Shown in pieces: positions 1 through 8,743 of a stretch of 46,485 bases of DNA; position 1 is the first letter of the stretch; every line of letters begins with the position of its first letter. The notes below the pieces were generated by a model. It saw only the letters and a list, made by a program, of their open reading frames with translations. It had not been told where the DNA came from and ran no database searches. Made by a program: the position numbers and the translations under genes. The stretch covers positions 1 to 46,485 of the forward strand of contig CAJUQJ010000032.1 in the NCBI GenBank assembly GCA_910588215.1, read 5' to 3'. The stretch comes from an uncultured Lachnospiraceae bacterium (GTDB lineage Bacteria; Bacillota; Clostridia; Lachnospirales; Lachnospiraceae).

Positions 1-2
1 CG

Positions 3-2912
3 GGATGGGATACCCACGGCCTGCCGGTGGAGCTGGAGGTGGAGAAGCTTCTGGGTCTGGACGGCAAGGAGCAGATTGAGGAGTACGGTCTGGATCCTTT
101 TATCAGCAAATGTAAAGAGTCTGTCTGGAAATACAAGGGGATGTGGGAGGATTTCTCCGGCACGGTCGGTTTCTGGGCGGATATGGATGATCCTTACGTG
201 ACCTATCATGACGATTTCATTGAGTCCGAGTGGTGGGCTCTTAAGCAGATCTGGGATAAGGGACTTCTGTACAAGGGCTTCAAGATCGTGCCCTACTGCC
301 CGCGCTGCGGTACGCCGCTGTCTTCTCATGAAGTGGCGCAGGGGTATAAGGCGGTCAAGGAACGTTCCGCAGTCGTTCGTTTTAAGGTGGTGGGCGAGGA
401 GGCTTACTTCCTGGCATGGACGACTACGCCCTGGACGCTGCCCTCTAACGTGGCGTTGTGCGTGAACCCGTCGGAAACTTACGTGAAGGTAAAAGCGGCC
501 GACGGTTATACCTACTATATGGCGCAGGCGCTTCTGGATACGGTGCTTGGCAAGCTGGGAGAGGAAGAAAAGCCGGCCTACGAGGTATTGGAAACTTACG
601 TGGGAACGGATCTGGAATATAAGGAGTACGAACCGCTTTTTGCCTGCGCGGGAGAGGCTGCGGCGAAGCAGCGCAAGAAGGGGCATTATGTGACCTGTGA
701 CGATTACGTTACCATGACCGACGGTACGGGCATCGTGCATATCGCGCCGACCTTCGGTGAGGACGACGCGCAGGTGGGCCGCAGATATGACTTGCCTTTT
801 GTGCAGTTTGTAAACGGCAAGGGTGAGATGACGGAAGAGACTGCCTACGCAGGCATGTTTGTGAAAAAGGCGGATCCGGAGATCTTAAAGGATCTGGATA
901 AAGAAGGAAAACTGTTCGACGCGCCGAAGTTTGAGCATGATTATCCCTTCTGCTGGCGCTGTGATACGCCGCTGATCTATTATGCGAGAGAGTCCTGGTT
1001 TATCAAGATGACGGCGGTGCGGGACGATCTGGTGCGCAACAATAAGACGGTCAACTGGATTCCGGAATCCATCGGCGAGGGCCGTTTCGGCAACTGGCTG
1101 GAGAATATCCAGGACTGGGGCATCTCCAGAAACCGTTACTGGGGCACCCCGCTGAATGTATGGGAGTGTGAAGGCTGCGGCCACATGGAATCCGTGGGAT
1201 CCAGAGAGGAGCTTCATAAGCTGTCCGGCAATCCGGCGGCGCAGACGGTAGAGCTGCACCGACCTTATATCGATGAGATCACCATCACCTGTCCGGACTG
1301 CGGCAAGACCATGCGGCGTGTACCGGAGGTGATCGACTGCTGGTTCGATTCCGGAGCCATGCCTTTTGCGCAGCATCACTATCCGTTTGAGAATAAAGAA
1401 TTGTTTGAAAAGCAGTTTCCGGCACAGTTCATCTCCGAGGCGGTGGATCAGACCCGCGGCTGGTTCTACTCTCTGATGGCGGAATCAACGCTTTTGTTCA
1501 ACCGTGCACCTTTTGAAAATGTCATCGTGCTGGGGCATGTGCAGGATGAGAACGGCCAGAAGATGAGCAAGAGTAAAGGTAATGCGGTGGATCCTTTCGA
1601 GGCGCTTGAGACTTACGGGGCTGATGCGATCCGCTGGTATTTCTATATCAATTCCGCGCCCTGGCTGCCGAACCGTTTCCACGGCAAAGCAGTGCAGGAG
1701 GGACAGCGTAAGTTCCTGGGTACGCTGTGGAACACCTACGCCTTTTTCGTGCTGTATGCGAATATTGATCATTTCGACGCTACGAAGTATAGTCTTGAGT
1801 ATGACAAACTGCCGGTTATGGATAAATGGCTGTTATCCAAGCTCAACACAGTGATCAAAAAGGTGGACGATGATCTGGATCATTACAGGATTCCGGAGGC
1901 GGCTCGCGTGCTGGATGAGTTCGTGGACGAGATGAGCAACTGGTATGTGAGAAGGAGCCGGGAGCGTTTCTGGGCGGGGGGCATGGAGCAGGATAAAATC
2001 AATGCTTACATGACGCTGTATACTGCGCTTGTGACGATCAGCAAATGTGCGGCTCCCATGATTCCTTTCATGACAGAGGAGATTTATCTGAATCTGGTGA
2101 AGAGCATCGACGCAGGCGCGCCGGAAAGCATTCACCTGTGTGACTTCCCGACGGCGGATGATACGATGATCGACAGGAAGCTGGAAGAGGATATGGAAGA
2201 AGTGCTGAAGATCGTGGTGATGGGACGGGCGGCCCGCAATGCGGCCAATATCAAGAACCGCCAGCCTATCGGCACCATGTTCGTCAAGGCTGAGCATACG
2301 CTTGGCAGCTTCTATCAGGAGATCATCGAGGATGAGCTGAACGTGAAGAAGATTGAATTCAGTGACGACGTATCCTCTTTTACGAGTTACAGTTTCAAGC
2401 CTCAGCTTAAGACGGTAGGCCCGAAATACGGCAAACAGCTGGGCGGCATCAGAGAGTATCTGAGCGCTGTGGACGGCACGAAGGCCATGGAAGAACTGAA
2501 ATCTGCCGGTGTGCTGAAATTCGAGGTTGGCGGTGTTGAGATTGCGCTGGCGGAAGAAGATCTGCTGATTGAGACGGCCCAGAAGGACGGTTACGTGACG
2601 GAAGGCGACAACAGCGTGACCGTAGTATTGGATACGAACCTGACGGGGGAATTGATCGAGGAAGGGTTTGTGTATGAAGTCATCAGTAAGATTCAGACCA
2701 TGCGGAAAGAAGCGGATTTCGAGGTGATAGATCACATCAGAGTATCGGTGAGCGGTAGTGATAAGGTGGCCGGGATCGTACAGAAGAACAGCGGAGCGAT
2801 CTCTGCGAAAGTACTCGCCGATGCGATCGTGACGGATGAGACGCTGGCAGTGTCCAAGGAATGGAATGTCAACGGCGAGAAAGTCACCATTGGCGTGGAG
2901 AAGACAGTGTAA
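3..2912 (+). CDS. ileS: Isoleucyl-tRNA synthetase, 5'-truncated by the window edge
   Basis: Class I aminoacyl-tRNA synthetase that charges tRNA-Ile in the cytoplasm. The frame is open from the first bases and begins inside the HIGH motif (GWDTHGLPVE, bases 3-32), so roughly 45-50 N-terminal residues lie outside the window. The KMSKS motif (QKMSKSKGN) is at bases 1557-1583. CxxC pairs (CPRC, CWRC, CEGC, CPDC) lie in the catalytic/editing half. The FWADMDDPYVTYH stretch and the absence of a cysteine-rich C-terminal zinc finger fit the long eukaryote-like (type 2) IleRS, about 1,010-1,040 residues. Type 2 enzymes are known to be less mupirocin-sensitive; for this protein that is inference. Any upstream T-box is outside the window. 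No T-rich terminator follows directly; a 168-bp palindrome starts 38 bp after the stop. Confidence 0.97.
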   Translation, partial: GWDTHGLPVELEVEKLLGLDGKEQIEEYGLDPFISKCKESVWKYKGMWEDFSGTVGFWADMDDPYVTYHDDFIESEWWALKQIWDKGLLYKGFKIVPYCPRCGTPLSSHEVAQGYKAVKERSAVVRFKVVGEEAYFLAWTTTPWTLPSNVALCVNPSETYVKVKAADGYTYYMAQALLDTVLGKLGEEEKPAYEVLETYVGTDLEYKEYEPLFACAGEAAAKQRKKGHYVTCDDYVTMTDGTGIVHIAPTFGEDDAQVGRRYDLPFVQFVNGKGEMTEETAYAGMFVKKADPEILKDLDKEGKLFDAPKFEHDYPFCWRCDTPLIYYARESWFIKMTAVRDDLVRNNKTVNWIPESIGEGRFGNWLENIQDWGISRNRYWGTPLNVWECEGCGHMESVGSREELHKLSGNPAAQTVELHRPYIDEITITCPDCGKTMRRVPEVIDCWFDSGAMPFAQHHYPFENKELFEKQFPAQFISEAVDQTRGWFYSLMAESTLLFNRAPFENVIVLGHVQDENGQKMSKSKGNAVDPFEALETYGADAIRWYFYINSAPWLPNRFHGKAVQEGQRKFLGTLWNTYAFFVLYANIDHFDATKYSLEYDKLPVMDKWLLSKLNTVIKKVDDDLDHYRIPEAARVLDEFVDEMSNWYVRRSRERFWAGGMEQDKINAYMTLYTALVTISKCAAPMIPFMTEEIYLNLVKSIDAGAPESIHLCDFPTADDTMIDRKLEEDMEEVLKIVVMGRAARNAANIKNRQPIGTMFVKAEHTLGSFYQEIIEDELNVKKIEFSDDVSSFTSYSFKPQLKTVGPKYGKQLGGIREYLSAVDGTKAMEELKSAGVLKFEVGGVEIALAEEDLLIETAQKDGYVTEGDNSVTVVLDTNLTGELIEEGFVYEVISKIQTMRKEADFEVIDHIRVSVSGSDKVAGIVQKNSGAISAKVLADAIVTDETLAVSKEWNVNGEKVTIGVEKTV

Positions 2913-2950
2913 GATTTGGGCGATGGAAATTTCTGTCCAAGCTGTGTATG

Positions 2951-3118
2951 CCTAGTACTCCGTACTGAAAACCCTTGTGCAAATATTTCGGTCTATTTTC
3001 CCGATTGCACAAGCCCAGAATACTCAACGTAGCCCGCTACGCCTCCGTTTCTGAACTTGTACACTCGAAAAAATATCCTCGAAAATTTGCACAGGAACTT
3101 CAAGTACGGAGTACTAGG
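2951..3118. repeat. 168-bp near-perfect palindrome, MITE-like or hairpin repeat
   Basis: The ends are an exact 16-bp inverted repeat, CCTAGTACTCCGTACT at 2951-2966 and its complement at 3103-3118. Similarity between arms continues inward (TGTGCAAAT, TATTTT, CGA-TG, CAAG, CAGAA), and the centre is a small hairpin, CGTAG-4 nt-CTACG, at 3028-3041. The symmetry axis of the ends and of the central hairpin is the same (3034.5). No ORF of substance and no transposase is inside. It sits in the 445-bp ileS-glgP gap, which holds no gene. It could act as a transcript-end hairpin for ileS; it could also be a non-autonomous mobile palindrome. Confidence 0.8.
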
Positions 3119-3162
3119 TTTATCATGAGTGGTTCGTGGTGCGTGGACTGTAGCGTGTATTG

Positions 3163-3225
3163 GTTACTATTTATGGGTCAGGAATGCGCCAAACTGCGCA
3201 TTCCGTAAGAACATGATTCAGGAGT
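3163..3225. repeat. Partial copy of the GTTACTATT palindromic repeat
   Basis: About 62 bases here match 14070-14132 at all but a few positions. The unit contains a perfect hairpin, GGAATGCGC-6 nt-GCGCATTCC (3181-3204). At 14070 the unit is the left half of a 146-bp palindrome ending in AATAGTAAC; that right half is missing here, so this looks like a truncated copy lying between the ileS palindrome and the glgP promoter. Confidence 0.75.
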
Positions 3226-3263
3226 ATATTGAGAAATAGTGGTAATTTTGAGCACATTGCTTA

Positions 3264-3292
3264 TGGTCAAAAGCACAAATACAATATATAAT
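3264..3292 (+). promoter_or_regulatory. Probable sigma-A promoter of glgP
   Basis: TGGTCA (3264-3269) is followed after a 17-bp spacer by TATAAT (3287-3292). The predicted start near 3299 gives a leader of about 59 nt. The same -35 hexamer, spacing and -10 occur on the minus strand upstream of the GH31 gene (41836-41864). Confidence 0.6.
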
Positions 3293-3357
3293 AGAAAAGA
3301 ATGTAGTTTAAAGATATTGATTTAAAACAACAATAACAGCAGATGAGGAGGCGCATA

Positions 3358-5865
3358 ATGGCAAAGAAAACTGCAACACCAACTTTTGATACGGAACTTT
3401 TCAAGAGAAGTGTCCTGTATAATGTGAAGACGCTTTACAGGAAGAGTCTTGAGGAGGCTACAGACCAGCAGATCTTCCAGGCGGTATCCTACGCGATCAA
3501 GGATGCGGTCGTGGATAATTGGATGAAGAGCCAGAAGGAATATGACAAACAGGATCCGAAGATGGTCTACTATCTGTCCATGGAATTCCTGATGGGCCGT
3601 GCCCTGGGCAATAACATCATCAATCTGCAGGCATATAAGGAAGTGCAGGAAGCGCTTGAGGAACTGGGACTGGATCTGAATGTGATCGAGGATCAGGAAC
3701 CGGATCCGGCTCTTGGCAACGGTGGTCTGGGACGTCTGGCGGCTTGTTTCCTGGATTCCCTGGCAACCCTTGGATACGCTGCCTACGGCTGCGGTATCCG
3801 TTACCGCTACGGTATGTTCAAACAGGAGATCAGAGACGGATTTCAGATTGAAGTGCCCGATAACTGGCTGCAGGACGGCAATCCTTTTGAGCTGCGCAGA
3901 CCGGAATATGCCAAGGAGATTCGGTTCGGCGGCTATGTGAATGTATACATGGATGAGAACGGCAGACAGAATTTTAAGCAGGAAGGCTATCAGGCAGTGC
4001 GTGCCGTTCCTTACGATCTTCCTATCGTCGGTTACGGTAACGGTATTGTCAATACACTGCGCATCTGGGATGCAGAGCCGGTGAACTGCTTCCAGCTGGA
4101 TTCCTTTGACAAAGGTGATTATCAGAAAGCGGTGGAGCAGGAGAATCTGGCAAGGAATATCGTGGAGGTGCTGTATCCTAACGATAACCATTATGCCGGT
4201 AAGGAGCTGCGCCTGAAACAGCAGTATTTCTTCATCTCCGCATCCGTGCAGGCGGCGGTTGCGAAATATATGCGTAAGCACGATGACATCAGGAAGTTCC
4301 ATGAGAAGGTAACCTTCCAGCTTAATGATACCCATCCGACGGTAGCGATTGCAGAATTAATGCGCATTCTGATGGATGAACATTATCTGACCTGGGAAGA
4401 GGCGTGGGCAGTGACGACCAAGACCTGTGCCTACACCAACCACACGATCATGTCGGAGGCGTTGGAGAAATGGCCGATCGAACTTTTCTCAAGATTACTG
4501 CCCCGTATCTACCAGATTGTGGAGGAGATCAACCGCAGATTCATTATCGAGATCGAGCGCAAATATCCGGGCAACCAGGAGAAGATCCGCAAGATGGCGA
4601 TCGTTTATGACGGGCAGGTGAAGATGGCCCATCTGGCTATCGCGGCAGGTTATTCTGTCAACGGTGTGGCAAGACTGCATACGGAGATCCTGAAACACCA
4701 GGAACTGAAGGATTTCTACGAGATGATGCCGGAGAAGTTCAATAACAAGACCAACGGCATTACGCAGAGACGCTTCTTATTACATGCAAATCCGCTGCTG
4801 GCTGACTGGGTGACGGCACATGTGGGTAATGACTGGATCACGGATCTGCCGCAGATAGGCAGATTGAAAATATATGCGGACGACGAGAAGGCGCAGCAGG
4901 AGTTCATGAACATCAAGTATCAGAACAAGGTTCGTCTGGCTAAATATATCAGAGAGCATAACGGAATTGAAGTGAATCCCCGCTCCATTTTCGACGTACA
5001 GGTAAAGAGATTGCATGAGTACAAGCGTCAGCTGTTAAATATCCTGCATGTGATGTATCTGTACAATGAGCTGAAGGATCATCCGGATATGGAATTCTAT
5101 CCGCGTACCTTTATCTTCGGCGCTAAGGCAGCGGCAGGCTATCGGAATGCCAAGCTGACGATCAAGCTGATCAACGCCGTGGCTGATGTGGTGAACAACG
5201 ATCCGGCTATCAACGGCAAGATTAAGGTAGTGTTTATCGAGAATTACCGTGTATCTAACGCGGAGATCATCTTTGCGGCGGCAGATGTCTCGGAACAGAT
5301 CTCTACGGCAAGTAAAGAAGCATCTGGCACGGGTAATATGAAGTTCATGCTGAACGGCGCGATCACGCTGGGCACGATGGACGGCGCAAATGTGGAGATC
5401 GTGGAAGAAGTGGGTGAGGAGAATGCCTTTATCTTCGGTTTGAGTTCCGATGAAGTTATCCGCTACGAGAATTACGGCGGTTACGATCCGAATGAGATCT
5501 TCAACAACGATCCCGATGTGCGCAGAGTGCTGATGCAGCTGATCAACGGCACTTACTCACCGCAGGATCCGGAGCTGTTCAGGACACTGTACAATTCGCT
5601 GCTGAATACGCTGAGTACAAGTAAAGCGGATATGTATTTCATTCTGAAGGACTTCAAAGCTTATGCGGAAGCACAGCGGAAGGTGGAGGCAGCCTACAGA
5701 AACGAGAGAGCTTGGGCGAAAAGTGCGATCCTCAACGTGGCCTGTGCAGGCAAGTTCACATCCGACAGAACCATCAAAGAGTATGTGGATGAGATCTGGA
5801 AGCTGGATAAAGTGGTACTTCCGAAGGAGACCGTGGAGCCTCAGAAGAAGTCACTGATGAAATAA
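3358..5865 (+). CDS. glgP: Glycogen/maltodextrin phosphorylase
   Basis: Releases glucose-1-phosphate from alpha-1,4-glucans by phosphorolysis, using pyridoxal phosphate. The protein is 835 residues, usual for family GT35. The PLP-lysine motif EASGTGNMKFMLNGA is present, with the Schiff-base lysine at residue 662 (codon 5341-5343). The N-terminal EPDPALGNGGLGRLAACFLDS and the central QLNDTHPTVAIAELMR signatures are also intact. Start chosen at 3358 because GAGGAGG (3345-3351) sits 6 bp upstream; an in-frame ATG at 3343 would place the Shine-Dalgarno inside the gene. The gene is monocistronic here: it has its own promoter, and palindromic repeats plus hairpin terminators follow. No other glycogen gene is adjacent. 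Confidence 0.97.
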   Translation: MAKKTATPTFDTELFKRSVLYNVKTLYRKSLEEATDQQIFQAVSYAIKDAVVDNWMKSQKEYDKQDPKMVYYLSMEFLMGRALGNNIINLQAYKEVQEALEELGLDLNVIEDQEPDPALGNGGLGRLAACFLDSLATLGYAAYGCGIRYRYGMFKQEIRDGFQIEVPDNWLQDGNPFELRRPEYAKEIRFGGYVNVYMDENGRQNFKQEGYQAVRAVPYDLPIVGYGNGIVNTLRIWDAEPVNCFQLDSFDKGDYQKAVEQENLARNIVEVLYPNDNHYAGKELRLKQQYFFISASVQAAVAKYMRKHDDIRKFHEKVTFQLNDTHPTVAIAELMRILMDEHYLTWEEAWAVTTKTCAYTNHTIMSEALEKWPIELFSRLLPRIYQIVEEINRRFIIEIERKYPGNQEKIRKMAIVYDGQVKMAHLAIAAGYSVNGVARLHTEILKHQELKDFYEMMPEKFNNKTNGITQRRFLLHANPLLADWVTAHVGNDWITDLPQIGRLKIYADDEKAQQEFMNIKYQNKVRLAKYIREHNGIEVNPRSIFDVQVKRLHEYKRQLLNILHVMYLYNELKDHPDMEFYPRTFIFGAKAAAGYRNAKLTIKLINAVADVVNNDPAINGKIKVVFIENYRVSNAEIIFAAADVSEQISTASKEASGTGNMKFMLNGAITLGTMDGANVEIVEEVGEENAFIFGLSSDEVIRYENYGGYDPNEIFNNDPDVRRVLMQLINGTYSPQDPELFRTLYNSLLNTLSTSKADMYFILKDFKAYAEAQRKVEAAYRNERAWAKSAILNVACAGKFTSDRTIKEYVDEIWKLDKVVLPKETVEPQKKSLMK

Positions 5866-5866
5866 A

Positions 5867-5901
5867 TATAGTAAACGAAATATTTAATGTCGTTTACTAT
5901 A
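5867..5901. repeat. Short copy of the TATAGTAAACGA palindromic element
   Basis: TATAGTAAACGA (5867-5878) and its exact complement (5890-5901) flank 11 bases. The same terminal sequence bounds the 103-bp palindrome at 9946-10048, so this appears to be an internally deleted family member. It begins one base after the glgP stop codon. Confidence 0.7.
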
Positions 5902-5995
5902 GATACTACAAAATGATCGTTTAAGTTCATGAAGGACTGGAACTATTCCGGCATAGCGTTTTTGAATGAACTGTGTGGATCTGCCTGTTTTCGGG

Positions 5996-6030
5996 CGGCA
6001 CAGGGATTTCAAGACTGCTGTGCCGGTTTT
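5996..6030 (+). terminator. Rho-independent terminator, probably for glgP
   Basis: CGGCACAG (5996-6003) pairs with CTGTGCCG (6018-6025), followed by GTTTTG. It is about 130 bp past the glgP stop. The stem is strong and the T-tract short. Confidence 0.55.
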
Positions 6031-6103
6031 GTTGTTTATTCCCGCGAGCAACGAGCCAAGTGGCTGCTTGCAGACATTTGGCGACTGCCGCGAGGGTCAA
6101 ATA

Positions 6104-6160
6104 CCCCGCTGCTCTGCAGCGCTGCAAGTTTGATACCCCGTTGCTTGCAGCGGGGTTTTT
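6104..6160 (+). terminator. Terminator with two competing 5' arms
   Basis: The 3' arm GCAGCGGGG (6147-6155) is followed by five T. It can pair with the near CCCCGTTGC (6136-6144, one G-T wobble, very short loop) or perfectly with the more distal CCCCGCTGC (6104-6112). A self-complementary GCAGCGCTGC (6116-6125) lies between. One fold gives a compact terminator and the other a longer one. Confidence 0.55.
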
Positions 6161-6170
6161 GATTCTGATC

Positions 6171-6185
6171 AGGGTGTCAAAAGGT
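6171..6185 (+). repeat. GGRTGTCAAAAGGT motif, copy 1
   Basis: AGGGTGTCAAAAGGT lies 10 nt after the T-tract of the preceding terminator. The same core recurs at 9014-9032 and 29028-29046, each time just downstream of a hairpin and T-run. Confidence 0.6.
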
Positions 6186-6204
6186 TTTTTTACTGTAGAA
6201 GTAA

Positions 6205-6935
6205 CCTGTCAATCAGGAGTACGCATTACACTGCGGACTCCGTGAACGCGCCAAAATCTCCGAATATCTGGTTGAAAGCCCGGATTTCCTGGAATATGCC
6301 AAAGAAATGAAGGAGTGGTACGGCAAGGGATTCTGGAGCGCGGATGCCATCTCCTCCACGGATACGCCTTATGATAACTGGATACAAGGTAAGAGTGCGG
6401 CCATGGCATGGAATCTCGGCTTCGTAGTGACTTACGGGCAGGAAATGAATAAGAACCATCCGGAGTGGAAGGCTGATTTTATCGTACTGAATCCTGACCA
6501 GCCAAAGGTTATGAGCCCTTATATCAACAATGGCATGGCAATCAATACAGCAAGCAAGAATAAAGAAAGAGCCATGATGGTGTTAAACGAATTGATGACG
6601 AATAAGGAGGTCCAGAATATTACGGCATATGGTCTGGAAGGCACCCACTGGGAGGTCGAAGGCAATATGGAATACCTGCCGATCAGTGAGAATTCGTCAA
6701 GATATCCGGCGGACGGTTCCTGCAACTGGGGCTGGGGAAATCAGGAGATTAAGCGGACGCTCTATGTGCTGGAAGATGATTATCTGACGCAGAAAATGAA
6801 TGCGACCCGGGATAAATGGGACGAGAATACGAAGAATTCCCATATCCTGTCGGCATTTGCTTCAACGAGGAAAGGGTAAAGAGTGGGGCAGCGGTCGTCA
6901 ATACCGTGGTATCCCAGTATTTCATGCCAAGCTGA
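6205..6935 (+). pseudogene. Remnant of a sugar ABC transporter binding protein, C-terminal part
   Basis: Bases 6241-6850 encode a sequence like the C-terminal half of LplA-type extracellular sugar-binding proteins (AKISEYLVESPDFLEYAKEM, a GKSAAMAWNLG stretch, YPADGSCNWGWGNQEIK, then ENTKNSHIL). There is no start codon or signal peptide: in-frame stops occur at 6196 and 6202, and the first ATG (6307) falls mid-domain. Near 6847-6852 the frame breaks. The expected ending, GICFNEERVKSGAAVVNTVVS, continues in another frame to a stop at 6933-6935. The gene is therefore truncated at the 5' end and frameshifted near the 3' end. It belongs to the same transporter class as the intact system at 44-46.5 kb. 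Confidence is high for the remnant and moderate for the subfamily. Confidence 0.8.
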
Positions 6936-7153
6936 TTCTGTCGAAGGAGATCAACAAGCCCGCCCCGGCGGTCTTGATGTTCCATGGCTATACGGACAGC
7001 AGCCGGTGGTGGAACGATAAGCTGCAGTATGCGGCGGCAGGGAAGGAAACGAGGAAAGAGATAAAGAAAGAGAAAGGCCCCAGGAAGGTTTACGCCTGCC
7101 TGGGGGACAGTATTACAAGCGAACAGGTGACGGGAATCGGCACGCGCGTCTGC
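6902..7153 (+). pseudogene. Fused fragments: acetylxylan-esterase-like plus SGNH hydrolase N-terminus
   Basis: The frame entered at 6902 reads GIPVFHAKLILSKEINKPAP and then AVLMFHGYTDSSRWWNDKLQ. This resembles the region just before the nucleophile of AXE1-type acetyl esterases (the VLMFHGYTDSS segment is characteristic). After LQYAAAG (about 7039) the similarity stops without the expected continuation. The same frame goes on into a sequence with YACLGDSITSEQVTGIGTRVC, the GDS block of SGNH/GDSL hydrolases. Two unrelated genes appear joined by an internal deletion. The 5' edge overlaps the tail of the binding-protein remnant in another frame. No start codon or RBS fits. Confidence 0.65.
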
Positions 7154-7503
7154 TGCGGAGGATAGAGGAGACGGGAAGGGTTCCGGATATTGTCTATATT
7201 GCGGTCTCAGCCAATGACGGAGCGATTGACTGGTGCCGGGATGAAAGCCCGGTTCCGTTGCATGACGATACACAGCAGGTATGTGCACAGCGCTACCAGG
7301 AACTTACAAGACGAAGCCTGGCGATCGCGTTGCGCTGGGCGATCGAGACGATCCGCAGGAGGTGTCCGGAAGCAGAAATCTATGCGGTGTCTCCACTGCA
7401 GGCCTATTCTCCGGAGCATGAACCGGGCGCCTTCTCCGGTCAGGCAGTCAAGATGATAGCGGGTTTTAAGAAAAACAATAAGTTTGTTGAGAATTCTCAA
7501 TGA
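7141..7503 (+). pseudogene. Remnant of an SGNH/GDSL hydrolase, middle part
   Basis: In the frame of 7141 the sequence reads VPDIVYIAVSANDGAIDW and then EIYAVSPLQAY, which fit blocks II and III of SGNH hydrolases. The N-terminal GDS block is in a different frame immediately upstream (about 7090-7153). The C-terminus, which should carry the catalytic Asp-x-x-His, is replaced by FKKNNKFVENSQ and a stop. The product would be non-functional. It is part of a chain of broken carbohydrate genes from 6205 to 7503. Confidence 0.6.
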
Positions 7504-7557
7504 AATAGAGAAAATCAATATTAACGATAAAACGTTCTAAAATATGTGCAAAACATA

Positions 7558-7586
7558 TTGCAAACAGGACAATGGTGTGTTATACT
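7558..7586 (+). promoter_or_regulatory. Probable promoter for the Rpn-family gene
   Basis: TTGCAA (7558-7563), 17-bp spacer, TATACT (7581-7586). A start near 7593 would give a leader of about 215 nt to the ATG at 7811. A small inverted repeat, AATATGT-5 nt-ACATATT (7541-7559), overlaps the -35. Nothing else was recognised in the 307 bp from 7504 to 7810; a 76-codon ORF at 7546 lacks an RBS and any recognisable sequence. Confidence 0.6.
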
Positions 7587-7810
7587 CTCTGTAATAAAGC
7601 AAATCTTGATTCTTAAATGTGCACCGCGGGCAGGGACGGACTATAGTAAACAGTTACTGTTTTTGCCATTTCCTGTGGATTGCAAGGACATTTCGTGCAC
7701 TGTCAGGCAGTTCTGCCGAAGACTCACATTTGTTTGGCAGGATTGTTATGTTAAGAAATCCCGAATTTTATTGTGACTTTCCTGTATGAAAATGATAAAG
7801 GAGGGTTTCA

Positions 7811-8743
7811 ATGGAAGAGAAGAGTGTTTTGGATACTTATGAACAGAAACGGCAGTGGGTACGGCAATTCAATCTGACCAGTGATCTGTTTGCGGGGAAA
7901 GTATTTGAGGATCTGGCGGCCAGCCAGGAGTTATGCAGAATCCTGATGCAGCAGCCAGGGCTGCGGCTTAAGAGCGTCAGGACGCAGTATGTGATCAGAA
8001 ATCTGGAGAGCCATTCCGTGCAGCTTGATATCCTGGCGGAGGAAGACAGCGGACATATGATCAACGTAGAATTTCAGATGTACAGTGAGGATGAGCCGTT
8101 TAGAAGAACTCGTTACTACACGTCATGTATTGATATGAGCATTCTGGAAAAAGGCAGGGAATACTATGAACTGCCGGATGTGACGGTGCTCTACATTACG
8201 AAGGGAGATTTTATTGGATGTAAAACAGGAGTTTATCAGGTTGACAGGAAGATACGAAACAACAACCAGGTAATCGATGCGGCTAACGGAGTGCACGAGA
8301 AATATTTTAATCTGAAGTATTCGTCTAAAGACGCAGAAATTGATGAATTGCTGCATTATCTGAAGGACTCAGATCCGTTTTATCAGACAGAATCATTCCC
8401 GCGGATCGTGGAGCGGGTCAACTTATATAAGATGCAGAAGAAGGGAGTAGACGTTATGTGTGAGATAGCAGACAGAATCAGGCAGGAAGGAAAAATAGAA
8501 GGAAAAATAGAAGGAAAAATAGAGGATATCATGGAATTGCTGGAGGAACTGGGAAAGATTCCGATAAAGATCGCGCAGCGTATCGGACAGGAGACGAATC
8601 TGAATGTTCTGGCCAGATGGCACAGATGCGCTGCAAGGGCATCCAGTATATCTGAGTTTGAGGCGTGGATGTTGGAACCTGAACGCTTTACCCTCGGTGA
8701 ACAAAGGAATACACGCCAATTTCAATCCCTGCAAGGCACTTGA
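7811..8743 (+). CDS. Rpn family PD-(D/E)XK nuclease / putative transposase
   Basis: 310 residues resembling the recombination-promoting nuclease (Rpn, transposase_31-like) family, whose characterised members are DNA endonucleases. Visible features are an N-terminal FNLTSDLFAGKVFEDLAASQ segment and a PD-(D/E)XK-like core, VQLDILAEEDSGHMINVEFQ (D at the first strand, E-x-Q after it). The C-terminus has GKIEGKIEGKIE, encoded by a 12-bp tandem repeat (about 8489-8524), then a helical tail typical of the family. RBS AAAGGAGG (7798-7805) lies 5 bp before the ATG. The last 17 codons (TLGEQRNTRQFQSLQGT) are read from a palindromic repeat, 8689-8838, so the native C-terminus has been replaced or extended by repeat insertion. 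Confidence 0.85.
   Translation: MEEKSVLDTYEQKRQWVRQFNLTSDLFAGKVFEDLAASQELCRILMQQPGLRLKSVRTQYVIRNLESHSVQLDILAEEDSGHMINVEFQMYSEDEPFRRTRYYTSCIDMSILEKGREYYELPDVTVLYITKGDFIGCKTGVYQVDRKIRNNNQVIDAANGVHEKYFNLKYSSKDAEIDELLHYLKDSDPFYQTESFPRIVERVNLYKMQKKGVDVMCEIADRIRQEGKIEGKIEGKIEDIMELLEELGKIPIKIAQRIGQETNLNVLARWHRCAARASSISEFEAWMLEPERFTLGEQRNTRQFQSLQGT

Noticed and set aside
2975..3208. 77-codon ORF between ileS and glgP
   Set aside because: It translates the palindrome and the neighbouring repeat; no RBS and no protein-like conservation.
7634..7665. TATAGTAAAC near 7643 as a third copy of the TATAGTAAACGA palindrome
   Set aside because: The matching right arm is absent, so only a 10-base similarity remains.
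8486..8524. Tandem 12-bp GGAAAAATAGAA repeat in the Rpn-family gene as a phase-variation tract
   Set aside because: The unit is a multiple of three, so copy changes keep the frame; KIEG repeats are common in this family's tail.
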